This document shows positions 1-7,948 of a stretch of 64,000 nt of DNA, piece after piece (position 1 is the stretch's first letter; each line of letters opens with the position of its first letter). The DNA lies in contig JXCB02000039.1 in assembly GCA_000828075.3 (NCBI GenBank), positions 232,424-296,423 of the forward strand, read 5' to 3'. The position numbers and the translations under genes are program-made. The notes below the pieces were generated by a model, which was not told where the DNA came from, made no database searches, and worked only from the letters and a program-made list of their open reading frames with translations. The stretch comes from Tolypothrix campylonemoides VB511288 (GTDB taxonomy: Bacteria; Cyanobacteriota; Cyanobacteriia; Cyanobacteriales; Nostocaceae).

Positions 1-1
1 T

Positions 2-538
2 GAAGATGCAGGGGATTTCTACTCTGCTGCAAGTGACTATCACCAACTGGGCATAGTAGCCGAAAAGCAACGGCAGTTTGATGTGGCTGTCGATTACTAC
101 AATCAGGCGTTGAAGATATATGAAGATGCAGGGGATTTCTACTCTGCTGCAAGTGACTATCACCAACTGGGCATGGTAGCCGAAAAGCAACGGCAGCTTG
201 ATGTGGCAATTAACTATTATCAAAAAACCTTTGGAATTTATGAACAATTCCGCGATTGGTATTGGGCTTCAGTAACATTAGGTAAATGGGGAAGGGTTTT
301 AGAAGCTCAAGAAAATTACTCTGAGGCTTTGCCAATTTACATTCGTGCTTTAGCCATTGAACTAGAGCATAATGAAGATTTGATTGTTTATTATATCAGT
401 GCTTTAGCCCGTATGCTCCAGCGGTTAGGCGAAAGCCAGTTTCTTGCTATTTGGCGTGAGGCGACGGGTGGGGAGTGCGCGGGTGAGGTGCGGGAGGCGA
501 TTTGGGCGGCGCGGGATAGGCTAGAAACGCAGTCGTAG
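2..538 (+). CDS. TPR repeat protein, C-terminal part (5' end outside window)
   Basis: The reading frame is open from the left edge, so this is the C-terminal part of a longer protein; an internal GTG at 83 is not a convincing start. Two almost identical 40-residue units (from base 1 and base 121, about 86 of the first nucleotides nearly unchanged) carry the alternating Tyr/Ala/Leu pattern of tetratricopeptide repeats (for example YYNQALKIYEDAG). Two more diverged units follow, then a Trp/Arg-rich tail. TPR arrays are protein-interaction scaffolds. In cyanobacteria such arrays often sit behind an NB-ARC, CHAT or other STAND module, but that part is not visible here. The near-identity of the two units suggests recent unit duplication. 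Confidence 0.85.
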   Translation, partial: EDAGDFYSAASDYHQLGIVAEKQRQFDVAVDYYNQALKIYEDAGDFYSAASDYHQLGMVAEKQRQLDVAINYYQKTFGIYEQFRDWYWASVTLGKWGRVLEAQENYSEALPIYIRALAIELEHNEDLIVYYISALARMLQRLGESQFLAIWREATGGECAGEVREAIWAARDRLETQS

Positions 539-549
539 AACAATATGTC

Positions 550-670
550 CTGGCGATTAGAAATCGCGGCTATACAAACAAAGTCCGCCTGCGCGGACTT
601 CAGCAAAATCAAAGTTATTAAACCCGCGCAGGCGGGTTTAGCCTGTGTAGCCGCGACTTCCAGTCGCCAG
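550..670. repeat. Imperfect inverted repeat element, ~121 bp
   Basis: Starts CTGGCGATTAGAAATCGCGG and ends with its imperfect complement (CCGCGACTTCCAGTCGCCAG). The arms are about 50 bp each and include two inner GC hairpins (GTCCGCCTGCGCGGAC and CCCGCGCAGGCGGG). Sequences of this type are common dispersed intergenic repeats in Nostocales; no coding content. A degraded relative lies at about 3900-3990. Confidence 0.7.
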
Positions 671-734
671 GCGGAAGATTTATTCCCAACGTGGAGTCAT
701 TCATAAGTTTTATTTAACCTGTGGTAACGAATCC

Positions 735-888
735 ATAAGCGGTTGCCACGACAGCAACTTCGGAAGTAACGACAATAACTTTGGGAGTGACGACAACAAC
801 TCTGGAAGTAACGACAACAACTTCGGGAGTAACGACAGCAACTTTGGAAGTAACGACAGCAACTTTGGAAGTAACGACAACCAGATTA
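735..888. repeat. 18-bp tandem array, orientation 1
   Basis: About seven units of an 18-bp repeat of the form GTAACGACAACAACTTCG. It is preceded at 718-755 by a conserved non-repeated leader (GTGGTAACGAATCCATAAGC). The same units and leader occur in opposite orientation at 14294-14546. The units are contiguous without spacers, so this is not CRISPR. Open frames here are an artefact of a period divisible by three. Confidence 0.85.
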
Positions 889-896
889 TTCGTGAG

Positions 897-990
897 TGCG
901 ATCGCCATTTTGGCAACAATCAGACGGTGATTTGCGAATGCGATCGCCATTTTGGCAACAATAAAACGATGATTTGGAAATGCGATCGCT
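897..990. repeat. 42-bp HIP1-containing direct repeats, copy A
   Basis: Two 42-bp units (897-938, 939-980) each begin TGCGATCGCCATTTTGGCAA and are followed by a third HIP1 site at 981-990. The same units recur at 1687-1780, so the pair brackets the broken TA cassette. Confidence 0.85.
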
Positions 991-1064
991 AACAACTAAC
1001 TGTTTCACTGCCTCAAGGCGCAATGTTATAAAATAGGTGAAACCTACAGCCTAACTCTGTATTC

Positions 1065-1292
1065 ATGAGTTCTCATCCCTTCTTGAAAGTTGACATTTCT
1101 CAACTCAGCGTTGCAGAACGTATCCAACTTGCTGAAGATTTATGGGACAGTATCATAGAACAGCAAGAAGAACTTCCCCTGAGTGAAGCGCAACAAAAAG
1201 AACTAGATCGACGGTTAGAAAATTACAATAAAAACCCCGCAAATGGTTCTAGTTGGGAAGAGGTTAAAAAACGCTTAGGCTTCTCCCGATGA
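1065..1292 (+). CDS. Putative addiction-module antitoxin (orphaned)
   Basis: A 75-residue acidic protein of the small 'addiction module component' family that is normally paired with a ParE/RelE toxin. The N-terminus has the usual LSVAERIQLAEDLWDSI pattern and the C-terminus the SWEEVKKRL pattern. The start ATG at 1065 lies just after the repeat region. It overlaps by 4 bases (ATGA) the start of the downstream ParE-like reading frame, the usual arrangement of a translationally coupled pair. That toxin frame carries two stop codons, so the antitoxin appears to be left without a functional partner. Role inferred from family and context. Confidence 0.8.
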   Translation: MSSHPFLKVDISQLSVAERIQLAEDLWDSIIEQQEELPLSEAQQKELDRRLENYNKNPANGSSWEEVKKRLGFSR

Positions 1293-1585
1293 ACTATAAC
1301 CTGATTATCTAGCCAGAAGCAGAATACGATATTCAGGATGGTTTTGAGTGGTACGAATCCCAAAATCCAGGTTTAGGTTCTGAGTTTGTCCGTGCAGTTG
1401 ATGCTTGTCTGTCGGGAATTGGACGAAGCCCTCTTGCTTACCAAGTCATCCACAAACAGGTAAGAAGAGCTTGAATCCGTAGATTCCCATACATAATTCT
1501 TTACATTTTTGACAAAGATACAGTTTTTGTACTTGCTTGCTTCCATGCAAAACGCGATCCAAAACAGTGGTTGGATAGAATTTAA
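1289..1585 (+). pseudogene. ParE/RelE-type toxin pseudogene with two in-frame stops
   Basis: Read in frame from ATG 1289, the sequence gives a complete ParE-like protein of 98 codons (PEAEYDIQDGFEWYESQNPG, then GRSPLAYQVIH, then FPYIILYIFDKDTVFVL and ending FHAKRDPKQWLDRI). It is interrupted by TAG at 1310-1312 (codon 8) and TGA at 1472-1474 (codon 62). Both fit single-base changes from Leu codons, and there is no frameshift. All conserved segments remain recognisable, so inactivation looks recent. No downstream start would restore a complete toxin. Confidence 0.85.
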
Positions 1586-1686
1586 AAAACGAAGGGTATC
1601 TTCAACCAGCAACATGACGCGATACTCCCTGCGGTAGTAGCTGGTGCGATCTCTACAGATTTGGAGTATCGCCGATGTGTATTTTG

Positions 1687-1780
1687 TGCGATCGCCATTT
1701 TGGCAACAATCAAACGCTAATTTGGGAATGCGATCGCCATTTTGGCAACAATCAGACGGTGATTTGGAAGTGCGATCGCG
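1687..1780. repeat. 42-bp HIP1-containing direct repeats, copy B
   Basis: Two 42-bp units (1687-1728, 1729-1770) plus a terminal HIP1 site, in the same orientation as copy A at 897-990. The second unit here differs from the first unit of copy A only at a few positions. Confidence 0.85.
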
Positions 1781-1828
1781 ACGTTTACAACAGCCATGTT
1801 TTATTCTAGAAACAAAAAGGAGAAAAGT

Positions 1829-2092
1829 ATGCAAGCCTACAAACTAAACGCAACAATTGATGAATCAGGTCACTTAATTATTGACGAACCTCTGAATATT
1901 GCTCCTGGTAAGGTAGAAGTCATTATTTTACAGCCAACCGCAACTACTATCGACACTCCTAAACAAACTAAGAAGCGGGAATACAAAGTCCAAGCCCTGA
2001 AAGACTTACTCGAAAATGCTCCACCCACACCACCGGATTTTGACCCTGATCAAGCCAGGTGGGAGTATCTAAAGGAGAAGCATAACCTGTGA
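1829..2092 (+). CDS. Antitoxin of a VapBC-like pair
   Basis: An 87-residue protein whose N-terminus (LNATIDESGHLIIDEPLNIA, then KVEVIIL) has the short beta-strand pattern of AbrB/VapB-type or related cyanobacterial antitoxins that precede PIN toxins. The C-terminal region (ALKDLLENAPP...DPDQARWEYLKEKHNL) is the likely toxin-binding tail. ATG 1829 is chosen over the upstream ATG at 1796 because AAAGGAGA lies 6-13 bases before it and homology-like sequence begins there. The stop overlaps the GTG start of the PIN gene. Confidence 0.75.
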   Translation: MQAYKLNATIDESGHLIIDEPLNIAPGKVEVIILQPTATTIDTPKQTKKREYKVQALKDLLENAPPTPPDFDPDQARWEYLKEKHNL

Positions 2093-2505
2093 AGGTTCTC
2101 ATAGACACAAACATTATTGTTGATGTAGCACTTGATCGCGACCCTTTTTTCACAAACAGCGAACAAGTTCTACGCTTTGTGGAGCAGCAAGAGATTCAAG
2201 GCTATCTTTCTGCATCTACCTTCAGTGATTTATACTATATCATCCGTAAAGCAAAGGGTCACTCTTGGACACTGCAATTTCTGCAAAGAATGGCGGCTCT
2301 TTGCCAAGTCGCCACAGTAGACCAAGCAGCCATCTCAATGGCGCTAACTACCAACTTTAAAGATTTTGAAGACGCTATTCAATACAGCACTGCGGTTCTT
2401 AATCGCTTAGATGCTATTATTACTCGCAACCCAGTTGATTTTCCGGTAACGATTCCACGAATAATTACCCCTGAACAATTAATTCAAGAATTCAGCAATC
2501 CTTGA
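2089..2505 (+). CDS. PIN-domain toxin (VapC-like ribonuclease)
   Basis: A 138-residue single PIN domain. The first strand has the acidic residue in VLIDTNIIVDVALDR; later acidic positions are in the NFKDFEDAIQYSTA segment and near IITRNPVDF. These carboxylates bind Mg2+ for RNA cleavage in the family. It starts at GTG 2089, inside the antitoxin's last codons, so the two are translationally coupled. No damage is visible, and this pair is likely functional, unlike the neighbouring ParE pair. The RNA target cannot be read from the sequence. Confidence 0.85.
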   Translation: MKVLIDTNIIVDVALDRDPFFTNSEQVLRFVEQQEIQGYLSASTFSDLYYIIRKAKGHSWTLQFLQRMAALCQVATVDQAAISMALTTNFKDFEDAIQYSTAVLNRLDAIITRNPVDFPVTIPRIITPEQLIQEFSNP

Positions 2506-2527
2506 TTATTTTGCTAAAAATATATTT

Positions 2528-2965
2528 ATGAACGCTCAATTAACCGCTTCTGAAATCCAAGAAATTCAACAAATTCTCAAAGACGAACCAGCACAAAAAG
2601 CACTTTCCACTCTAGAACAAAACAACGGCAACCTAGAAGCTACGTTTGACACTCTCTGGCAAGAACAATTCGGCATTCAAGAATACGGCAAAGGCAAATC
2701 GCTGTTGCAACTTACACTTAATGAAATCCGCGCTGAAATCTGCGGTGATGAAGGTTTACGCGGTAAACTCAAGGAATACACGAATAATCCTGGTAGTGCT
2801 TCTTTACTTAACAGTATTATCGGCTCATTGGTGACAGTTGCAGCTTTACATGGCATACCTATTGATGGGGCGATCGCCACAATTATCTTATTATATATTT
2901 TAAAAATTGGACTGAATGTTTTCTGTAAATATACTGCTTCAGAGGGTGAAGAGGAGAAAAAATAA
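2528..2965 (+). CDS. Small hypothetical protein with UBA-like N-terminus and a membrane helix
   Basis: 145 residues, not recognised as a named family. Residues 6-48 (ASEIQEIQQILKDEPAQKAL, then NNGNLEATFDTLW) look like a three-helix UBA/CUE-type fold with the typical 'NNGNLEAAxxxLW' stretch; this is a pattern impression only. Residues about 95-130 form one or two hydrophobic helices (SLLNSIIGSLVTVAALHGI and AIATIILLYILKIGLNVF), followed by an acidic/basic tail. It starts 22 bases after the PIN gene, possibly co-transcribed with the TA pair. It could be a membrane-tethered adaptor; function unknown. Confidence 0.65.
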   Translation: MNAQLTASEIQEIQQILKDEPAQKALSTLEQNNGNLEATFDTLWQEQFGIQEYGKGKSLLQLTLNEIRAEICGDEGLRGKLKEYTNNPGSASLLNSIIGSLVTVAALHGIPIDGAIATIILLYILKIGLNVFCKYTASEGEEEKK

Positions 2966-3022
2966 ATTTTTCTGTATCTACACACAAAATATTAAATTAA
3001 ATCTTTAGAGTAGAAACAAGAA

Positions 3023-3583
3023 CTATCCTAAGATTTCATCAACAGTAATCATCACATCAGGAAATGCCTGAATTGATAAACTTTCACCCCGCGTCAACTT
3101 CTGAACATTCCAATATCCATCAGCTGTCGGTTCTCGAAAAACTTCTACACATTGCTCATTAATATTTACTAACCAAACTTCAGTTATCTTGTCTTCAGCA
3201 TAAAGAGGGATTTTCACTTCCCGGTCATATTTAACGGTTGTATCTGCCACTTCTATAACCAGGAAAATATCATTTGGTTGAGGATGTGCGTTTTCATAAA
3301 AATCTTTGCGGGGTTGCAACAATGTCACATCTGGCTGCGGTTCGGAGTTATTGTTTAACACCACTGGATTTTGAGTATCTATTAAGGCACGTCCTTGTAG
3401 TTTTGCAGATAATAAGTTGCTTGAGCGTCTTACACAAGCAGCGTGTTTGGTTCCAATGGGTGACATTTCAATGATCTCTCCTCGTATCAGTTCTACTCGG
3501 TCATCCTCAGTAAGAATTCCCGATTCAGCCATTTTGTGGTATTGCTCAACTGTGAATTTCCGTCTTAGTAATTGCACAGACAT
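3023..3583 (-). CDS. Uma2-family PD-(D/E)XK nuclease-fold protein (DUF820)
   Basis: 186 residues, full length for the Uma2 family expanded in cyanobacteria. The N-terminus (FTVEQYHKMAESGILTEDDR, VELIRGEIIEMSPIG) is characteristic. The fold's acidic residues are in EPQPDVTLL and IFLVIEVADTTVKYD, and the Lys is in DREVKIPLYAE. A role as endonuclease or transposon-derived nuclease is presumed from the fold, not demonstrated. It is monocistronic, on the opposite strand to its neighbours. Confidence 0.9.
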   Translation of the reverse strand: MSVQLLRRKFTVEQYHKMAESGILTEDDRVELIRGEIIEMSPIGTKHAACVRRSSNLLSAKLQGRALIDTQNPVVLNNNSEPQPDVTLLQPRKDFYENAHPQPNDIFLVIEVADTTVKYDREVKIPLYAEDKITEVWLVNINEQCVEVFREPTADGYWNVQKLTRGESLSIQAFPDVMITVDEILG

Positions 3584-4122
3584 TGCTACCTCTACTTTTT
3601 CCCGTATCTTAAATTATGAGATTTGTTGCAAAAATATAATGATTAAGTATTTGGAACCACAGATGCACACAGATAATTAAACTTGTGTACATATGTGTTA
3701 ATTTGTGTCGTTTAATTGCCAGTGTCCCCCTTAACTTTTTCAGTATGCAGTTGACCTTGGGAGCATCCTAGAGTGAAGATAATAAGAACTAGACCTCTTG
3801 CCCAAGTACGAGGCGACTCTGATGTTGCCCTAACACTGTTTGTTTCTTCGTTGATTGCGAGAACAAAGGAGTAAGGACTAAGGCTGCTCATTCAATAATA
3901 AAGCCTGCACAGGCAGAGAGAAGTCCTGCAGGCGGGTTTCCCGCCGTAGGGAACTTCGGAGCTTTGTTTGTCTAGCAGCTACAGAGGCGTTAAGACGGCG
4001 TGTCTGTGCAGACCAAGTACGAACAGCAACAAATTGTGCAAGCAGTCTATTTTTCAAAAAAGCAAGTTCAGAGAGGGATGGCTGTGGAGACAGTTGTGGA
4101 AAAGCTAGGTGTAAATACTAAT
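3584..4122. other. Intergenic stretch with degraded hairpin repeat
   Basis: No convincing gene. About 3895-3985 is a degraded relative of the 550-670 inverted repeat (GCCTGCACAGGC, CCTGCAGGCGGG and TTTGTTTGTCTAGCAGC pieces). The open frame from GTG 4000 to 4122 is most likely leader of ftrV rather than coding. Confidence 0.5.
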
Positions 4123-4344
4123 ATGAAAAAAGGCGATCGCGTCCGCGTTAAAGAATCCGTCATAGTTTACCATCATCCTGAGCATCGCGGGAAAGCTTTT
4201 GACCTCAAAGGCACAGAAGGCGAAGTGATAGGTATTATCAATCAATGGCAAGGTAGACCGGTTAGTGCTAACTTGCCGATTCAAGTTCAGTTTAGTAAAA
4301 AATTCAAGGCACACTTGCGTGAAAATGAATTAGAAATCCTCTAA
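4123..4344 (+). CDS. ftrV: Ferredoxin-thioredoxin reductase, variable chain
   Basis: A 73-residue SH3-like beta-barrel subunit. The sequence MKKGDRVRVKESVIVYHHPE, then GTEGEV, WQGRPVSANLPI and KFKAHLRENELE matches the family end to end. With the catalytic chain (not in this window) it passes electrons from ferredoxin to thioredoxins in light regulation of metabolism. ATG 4123 gives the usual family length. The frame stays open upstream to a GTG at 4000, which would add 41 residues (MSVQTKYEQQ...) without family resemblance, so I prefer the short form, although the extension is not excluded. Confidence 0.92.
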   Translation: MKKGDRVRVKESVIVYHHPEHRGKAFDLKGTEGEVIGIINQWQGRPVSANLPIQVQFSKKFKAHLRENELEIL

Positions 4345-4349
4345 ATCAG

Positions 4350-4571
4350 TCATTTGCGGCGAAACCACTGCATTATATTTAGTTCGCCGCGCATTCTTTC
4401 TAGCTCTTGACGATGGTTTTCGGCTGTAGTATAATACCATTCACAATGTCTTTTCAGCTCTGAGCGCGCCTGAACTTCGTAATAGAACTGGTGAGTTGTT
4501 TGGTAAGAGGCAAATGTGTCCTCAACTTGCGGTTGAGGGGCAGGTATAATAAGCGGTAACTCTTGAGACAT
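4350..4571 (-). CDS. Small conserved-looking hypothetical protein
   Basis: 73 residues, soluble, charged, convergent with ftrV (5-base gap). It has a proline-rich N-terminus (LPLIIPAPQPQVED), then an amphipathic helical part (YYEVQARSELKRHCEWYYTT and NHRQELERMRGELN) ending WFRRK. It resembles small cyanobacterial hypotheticals of unknown role. No motif allows a function. Confidence 0.65.
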   Translation of the reverse strand: MSQELPLIIPAPQPQVEDTFASYQTTHQFYYEVQARSELKRHCEWYYTTAENHRQELERMRGELNIMQWFRRK

Positions 4572-4673
4572 AATCCTAATTTAGCAAGAAGATAAGAGTA
4601 AATTTAGGGGAGTTGTTGTACAAATCTTTATTTATTATTACTTACTCAATAGCTACTAACTCATAACTCGCTT

Positions 4674-5465
4674 TCACAGCCATCCACGTAAGCGATAGGC
4701 GAGAATGCCAATATATTCTTTCAAAGCAGCGGTAAATAACTTTAGGTTGTCAACATCAGGTAACACATTCAGTAACGCCGCCTTTGGGGTGCTGGTAAGT
4801 TCTTCCAAATCACCCTCACTAATGAGAAAGTCAGTTGGTGTGGGAATGGCATCAATACCTTGACGACGGAAAATGAGAAGCGATCGCGGCATATGAATTG
4901 CCGAAGTCACGAGTAAAACGCGGCGAATCCCGCGAGACACCAAAATTTTCTTGACATTCACCGCATTTTCATAAGTGTTGAGGGAATCAGGCTCCTGTAC
5001 AATTGCTGCTTCTGGTATACCAATAGAAGTGAGGATACTAGCCATATCCGCCGACTCTGGTGAACCGCTTCCCTTCCAATTAATGCGACCACCACTAAGA
5101 ATGATCACAGGAGCTTTTTTTTCCCGGTAGAGTTGAGCAGCGTAAAGAACGCGATCGCCTGCTTCATTTAAATCTACACTAGGTCGTGGCGGCAAAGCTG
5201 ATCTGGTAGCACCACCCAAAACCACAATGGCTTCTGCCGTTGGTATTTCAATAGGTGGAAGATTTTGCCATTCTAGAGACTGCACAAGCCAGCGAGAAAC
5301 CCAGCCATTACTGCTAGATAACAATAAAATCAGCGCCAGCGCGATTGCAAGCGCCGCAGTGCGTGGTCGTTTCCATAACATAAAAAGTGCTACCAGCAAG
5401 CATAAGCAAGCCAGTCCTAGGGGATAGAAAAACAGTGGTAGCAACTTGGATAGATAGAAAAACAT
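4674..5465 (-). CDS. YdcF-family membrane protein (DUF218; ElyC/SanA-like)
   Basis: 263 residues. Two N-terminal membrane helices (about 10-30 and 36-52) are followed by the DUF218 domain: AIVVLGGATRS, then GDRVLYAAQLYREKKAPVII, LSGGRINWKGSG, ESADMASILTSIGIP, the signature EPDSLNTYENAVNVKKIL, and VTSAIHMPRSLLIFRRQG. Relatives (ElyC, SanA) act in envelope or peptidoglycan and lipid-carrier homeostasis; the exact role here is unknown. The gene is followed by the hypothetical at 4350-4571 on the same strand. Confidence 0.88.
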   Translation of the reverse strand: MFFYLSKLLPLFFYPLGLACLCLLVALFMLWKRPRTAALAIALALILLLSSSNGWVSRWLVQSLEWQNLPPIEIPTAEAIVVLGGATRSALPPRPSVDLNEAGDRVLYAAQLYREKKAPVIILSGGRINWKGSGSPESADMASILTSIGIPEAAIVQEPDSLNTYENAVNVKKILVSRGIRRVLLVTSAIHMPRSLLIFRRQGIDAIPTPTDFLISEGDLEELTSTPKAALLNVLPDVDNLKLFTAALKEYIGILAYRLRGWL

Positions 5466-5489
5466 TTGGCAAATTTCTCAGTTGACATA

Positions 5490-5780
5490 ATGGGGATGAG
5501 GGAGGGAGGGGGAGAGAGGGAAGGAGGGGGAGAGAGGGAAGGAGGGAAGGAGGGAAGGAGGGAAGGAGGGAGGGAGGATGAGGATACAGAAGTAAATAAA
5601 CAATGGCTACTCTCCCTTAGGTGATTTTCTGGAAACAAATTACCAAGGAGGTTAGCAGAACTTCCTGTGGATTAGCGGGATGCCTCGCTTTAATGGTAAA
5701 TTCTTTCTCAAAAACCGCCTTATCTCTTATCTCCCTCTCTCCCTCCCTCTCTCCCTCCCTCTCTCCCTCCCTCCTTCTCT
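5490..5780. repeat. Opposed purine and pyrimidine low-complexity tracts
   Basis: 5498-5580 is almost pure G/A (GGGAGGGAGGGGGAGAGAGG type) and 5728-5780 almost pure C/T (CTCCCTCTCTCCCTCCCTCT). The two can pair as a long imperfect stem around a ~145-bp loop. No gene is convincing in this 323-bp gap; frames across it encode only Arg/Glu/Gly or Leu/Ser/Pro runs. Confidence 0.7.
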
Positions 5781-5788
5781 TCCTCTGG

Positions 5789-6289
5789 CTACCTTTCCCA
5801 AAACCGGAAATTAATACTTCCAGGGCGGCGACGGAAACGCCGAGGAGTTTTCCTGATTTGGCGTCCTCTGGTTGGTTGTTTTTCACTGGCAATTTCAGCT
5901 TCAACGTCTTCTGACTCTTCTTGTGGAAGCTGAGTTCTTGATTCTTCCTTACTTTGCCACCAAGCAATAATCCAGCCTCCGCCTATACCAGCGATCGCAC
6001 CCAGAAAGATACCCATCGGTGGTTTATACCCCACAAACACAAAGCCGAGTAAGAAAAATAACCAATACTTCAAGCCCGCATCAACGCCTTCAGAGGTAGC
6101 TACTGTAGATGCCTGGGGACCACTCTTGGTTGATGTTGTTATCAATCCTAAGGCTAAACCACCCAAGACACCCAGAAAAATACTGAGGGCTGGGTTGTAG
6201 CCTGTTGCTATAAATATGAGTGTAAAAAATAACCCAAGTAGGATTTGCGTTACGAAGTTTGGTGAGAAGGTCAGCTTTGGTGGTGCCAT
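5789..6289 (-). CDS. Hypothetical membrane protein with duplicated hairpin
   Basis: 166 residues. Two similar halves each contain two membrane helices and a 'GYxPxxxIFLGxxxGxxxG' turn (GYNPALSIFLGVLGGLALG and GYKPPMGIFLGAIAGIGGG), pointing to internal duplication. The C-terminal 50 residues are cytosolic-type, acidic then very Arg-rich (RQIRKTPRRFRRRPG). It lies 9 bases downstream of the phosphotransferase/kinase gene on the same strand, so probably co-transcribed. No family recognised. Confidence 0.75.
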   Translation of the reverse strand: MAPPKLTFSPNFVTQILLGLFFTLIFIATGYNPALSIFLGVLGGLALGLITTSTKSGPQASTVATSEGVDAGLKYWLFFLLGFVFVGYKPPMGIFLGAIAGIGGGWIIAWWQSKEESRTQLPQEESEDVEAEIASEKQPTRGRQIRKTPRRFRRRPGSINFRFWER

Positions 6290-6298
6290 AAGGTAAGT

Positions 6299-7846
6299 TT
6301 ATTGTTCAATTACATTCTTTAATTGTGCCTCTATTGATTGAGTCGTATCCAAAATTTTAGCGAGTGGTTTTTCTTTTTCAGTCAAAGGTTCAGCTTGCTC
6401 GATCTGAGATTTTAATAAATCAGCAGTCGCATCAGCAATATCACCAGTACGGTTATCCAGCCGCTGTTGCAAAGCTTCTAACGGTGCTGTGCAGGAGATA
6501 ATTTGCAAAGGAAGTTGATGCTCTTGAGCTGAGGTAATGACCTCCTCACGCAACTGCTGTCGGTCATACTTAGCATCCAAAATCACCGAGTATCCTTCAC
6601 TTGCCAACAAAATTCCCAATTCCAACAGCCGTGCATAAGTTTTCTGCGTCATCTCGGTTGTGTACAAATCATCACCACCGCGTTCTAATAACGGGATTCC
6701 CGCCAGATGTTTTCGCACCGCATCCGAACGAATTTGAATGGCTCCCAACTGACGAGCTAAATACCGTGCTGTCGTACTTTTACCAGAACCCGATACACCC
6801 GACATCAAAATCAGCCGTCCTTGACGGGGTTTTGTGTATTCCCAAGCAAGCTTGTAATAATTCGCTGCTTTTTTTGCGACTTCCTCCTTTACGGAAGAAG
6901 GCATACTTGGGTCATCTAACAAGAATGAAGTCACCTTTGCCCTGACATACGATTGACGGTTTAAATAGATGGGCAACACCTGTAACCCTTCCCAATCACC
7001 AGTCACCTCAAGGTAAGTATTCAAATAAGCATTACTCAAATCAGGACGCTGCTGACCTTCCAAATCCATCACAGCATATGCAACGTCGAACATTGTATCG
7101 ACAAAGCGAAACGGCTCATTAAACTCAATGCAGTCAAACAGCCAAATTCTATCTTTCCACAAACAAATATTTCCCAGGTGCAAATCGCCGTGACACTCTC
7201 GAACATAATTCTTTTGAATTCTGCTGTTAAAGAGTTCGCGACGTTCGGCAAAAAACTTATCTGTATACTGCTTTGTCTCCTCAAACTGCTGCTGCGTCTG
7301 CGGACCACCAATATACTTTTGCGTTTGCTCGTAATTCTCGTCAAAAGCCTCCCGAACTTGCTCCACCTTACCAAAAGAACGAATGTAATCATTCGTCACA
7401 GTTTTCGTGTCATGATATTCAGCTACCACCCGTCCCAACTCTTCTACAAGTGCCTCATTTAACTGACCCTGCTCAAACATTTTGCTAAACAGCGCATCTG
7501 TGGGAAACTGAAGCATTTTCAGCGCATATTCCACAGCTTCTCCTGTTCCCCCTAGTTGGTACTGCTCCCCCACCAAAGTTATAGGGAACACCTCCAAATA
7601 AAGTTCCGCAGCTCCCCGCTGATTTAAACGTAACTCTTCCTGACAAAAATGTCCCCGCTTCTCTAAAGTCGAAAAATCCAAAAAGCCAAAATTCATAGGC
7701 TTTTTCACTTTATAAGCATAATCCCCAGTCAACAGCACATAAGAAATATGCGTCTGAACCAATTGAATCGGTTCCTTCACCGGATGCGGATAAAACCCAG
7801 GCTGCAACATTTGCTCAATTAAAGCCGGAATCGAAACTTCTGTCAT
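6299..7846 (-). CDS. Aminoglycoside phosphotransferase-like / P-loop kinase fusion
   Basis: 515 residues, two domains. Residues ~1-330 form an APH-type kinase fold with the catalytic loop CHGDLHLGNICLW and the metal site LFDCIEF. Residues ~340-515 form an AAA/gluconate-kinase-like domain with the Walker A GVSGSGKSTTARYLA. This architecture is widespread in bacteria and annotated as bifunctional phosphotransferase/ATP-binding protein. The substrate is unknown; there is no reason to infer drug resistance. Complete, undamaged, first gene of a two-gene unit with the membrane protein downstream. Confidence 0.88.
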   Translation of the reverse strand: MTEVSIPALIEQMLQPGFYPHPVKEPIQLVQTHISYVLLTGDYAYKVKKPMNFGFLDFSTLEKRGHFCQEELRLNQRGAAELYLEVFPITLVGEQYQLGGTGEAVEYALKMLQFPTDALFSKMFEQGQLNEALVEELGRVVAEYHDTKTVTNDYIRSFGKVEQVREAFDENYEQTQKYIGGPQTQQQFEETKQYTDKFFAERRELFNSRIQKNYVRECHGDLHLGNICLWKDRIWLFDCIEFNEPFRFVDTMFDVAYAVMDLEGQQRPDLSNAYLNTYLEVTGDWEGLQVLPIYLNRQSYVRAKVTSFLLDDPSMPSSVKEEVAKKAANYYKLAWEYTKPRQGRLILMSGVSGSGKSTTARYLARQLGAIQIRSDAVRKHLAGIPLLERGGDDLYTTEMTQKTYARLLELGILLASEGYSVILDAKYDRQQLREEVITSAQEHQLPLQIISCTAPLEALQQRLDNRTGDIADATADLLKSQIEQAEPLTEKEKPLAKILDTTQSIEAQLKNVIEQ

Positions 7847-7884
7847 CTTATCTTGGCGTCCTTGGCGTTTTGGCGGTTTAAATA

Positions 7885-7919
7885 CAAAAAAACCAGAGGT
7901 ATGTATGCCCCCTGGTTTC
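7885..7919 (-). terminator. Rho-independent terminator after rplY
   Basis: Read on the minus strand, GAAACCAGGGGGC and CTCTGGTTTTTTTG form a stem (AAACCAG/CTGGTTT) followed by a T run, about 30 bases beyond the rplY stop. Position and T run fit intrinsic termination. Confidence 0.75.
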
Positions 7920-7948
7920 TTCGGTAACTATAACAAACTTTCAGTATT

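Noticed and set aside
710-995. Open frames on the minus strand (LLSLLPK and MAIAFxNHRxIVAK repeats)
   Set aside because: They come entirely from the 18-bp and 42-bp tandem repeats, whose periods are multiples of three; several frames are open at once and there is no ribosome site.
1373-1834. 153-residue minus-strand frame
   Set aside because: It is antisense to the ParE pseudogene and the 42-bp repeats; composition follows those sequences.
4000-4122. N-terminal extension of ftrV from GTG 4000
   Set aside because: The 41 extra residues show no family resemblance and the 73-residue product from ATG 4123 has the normal length. Left as a minor possibility.
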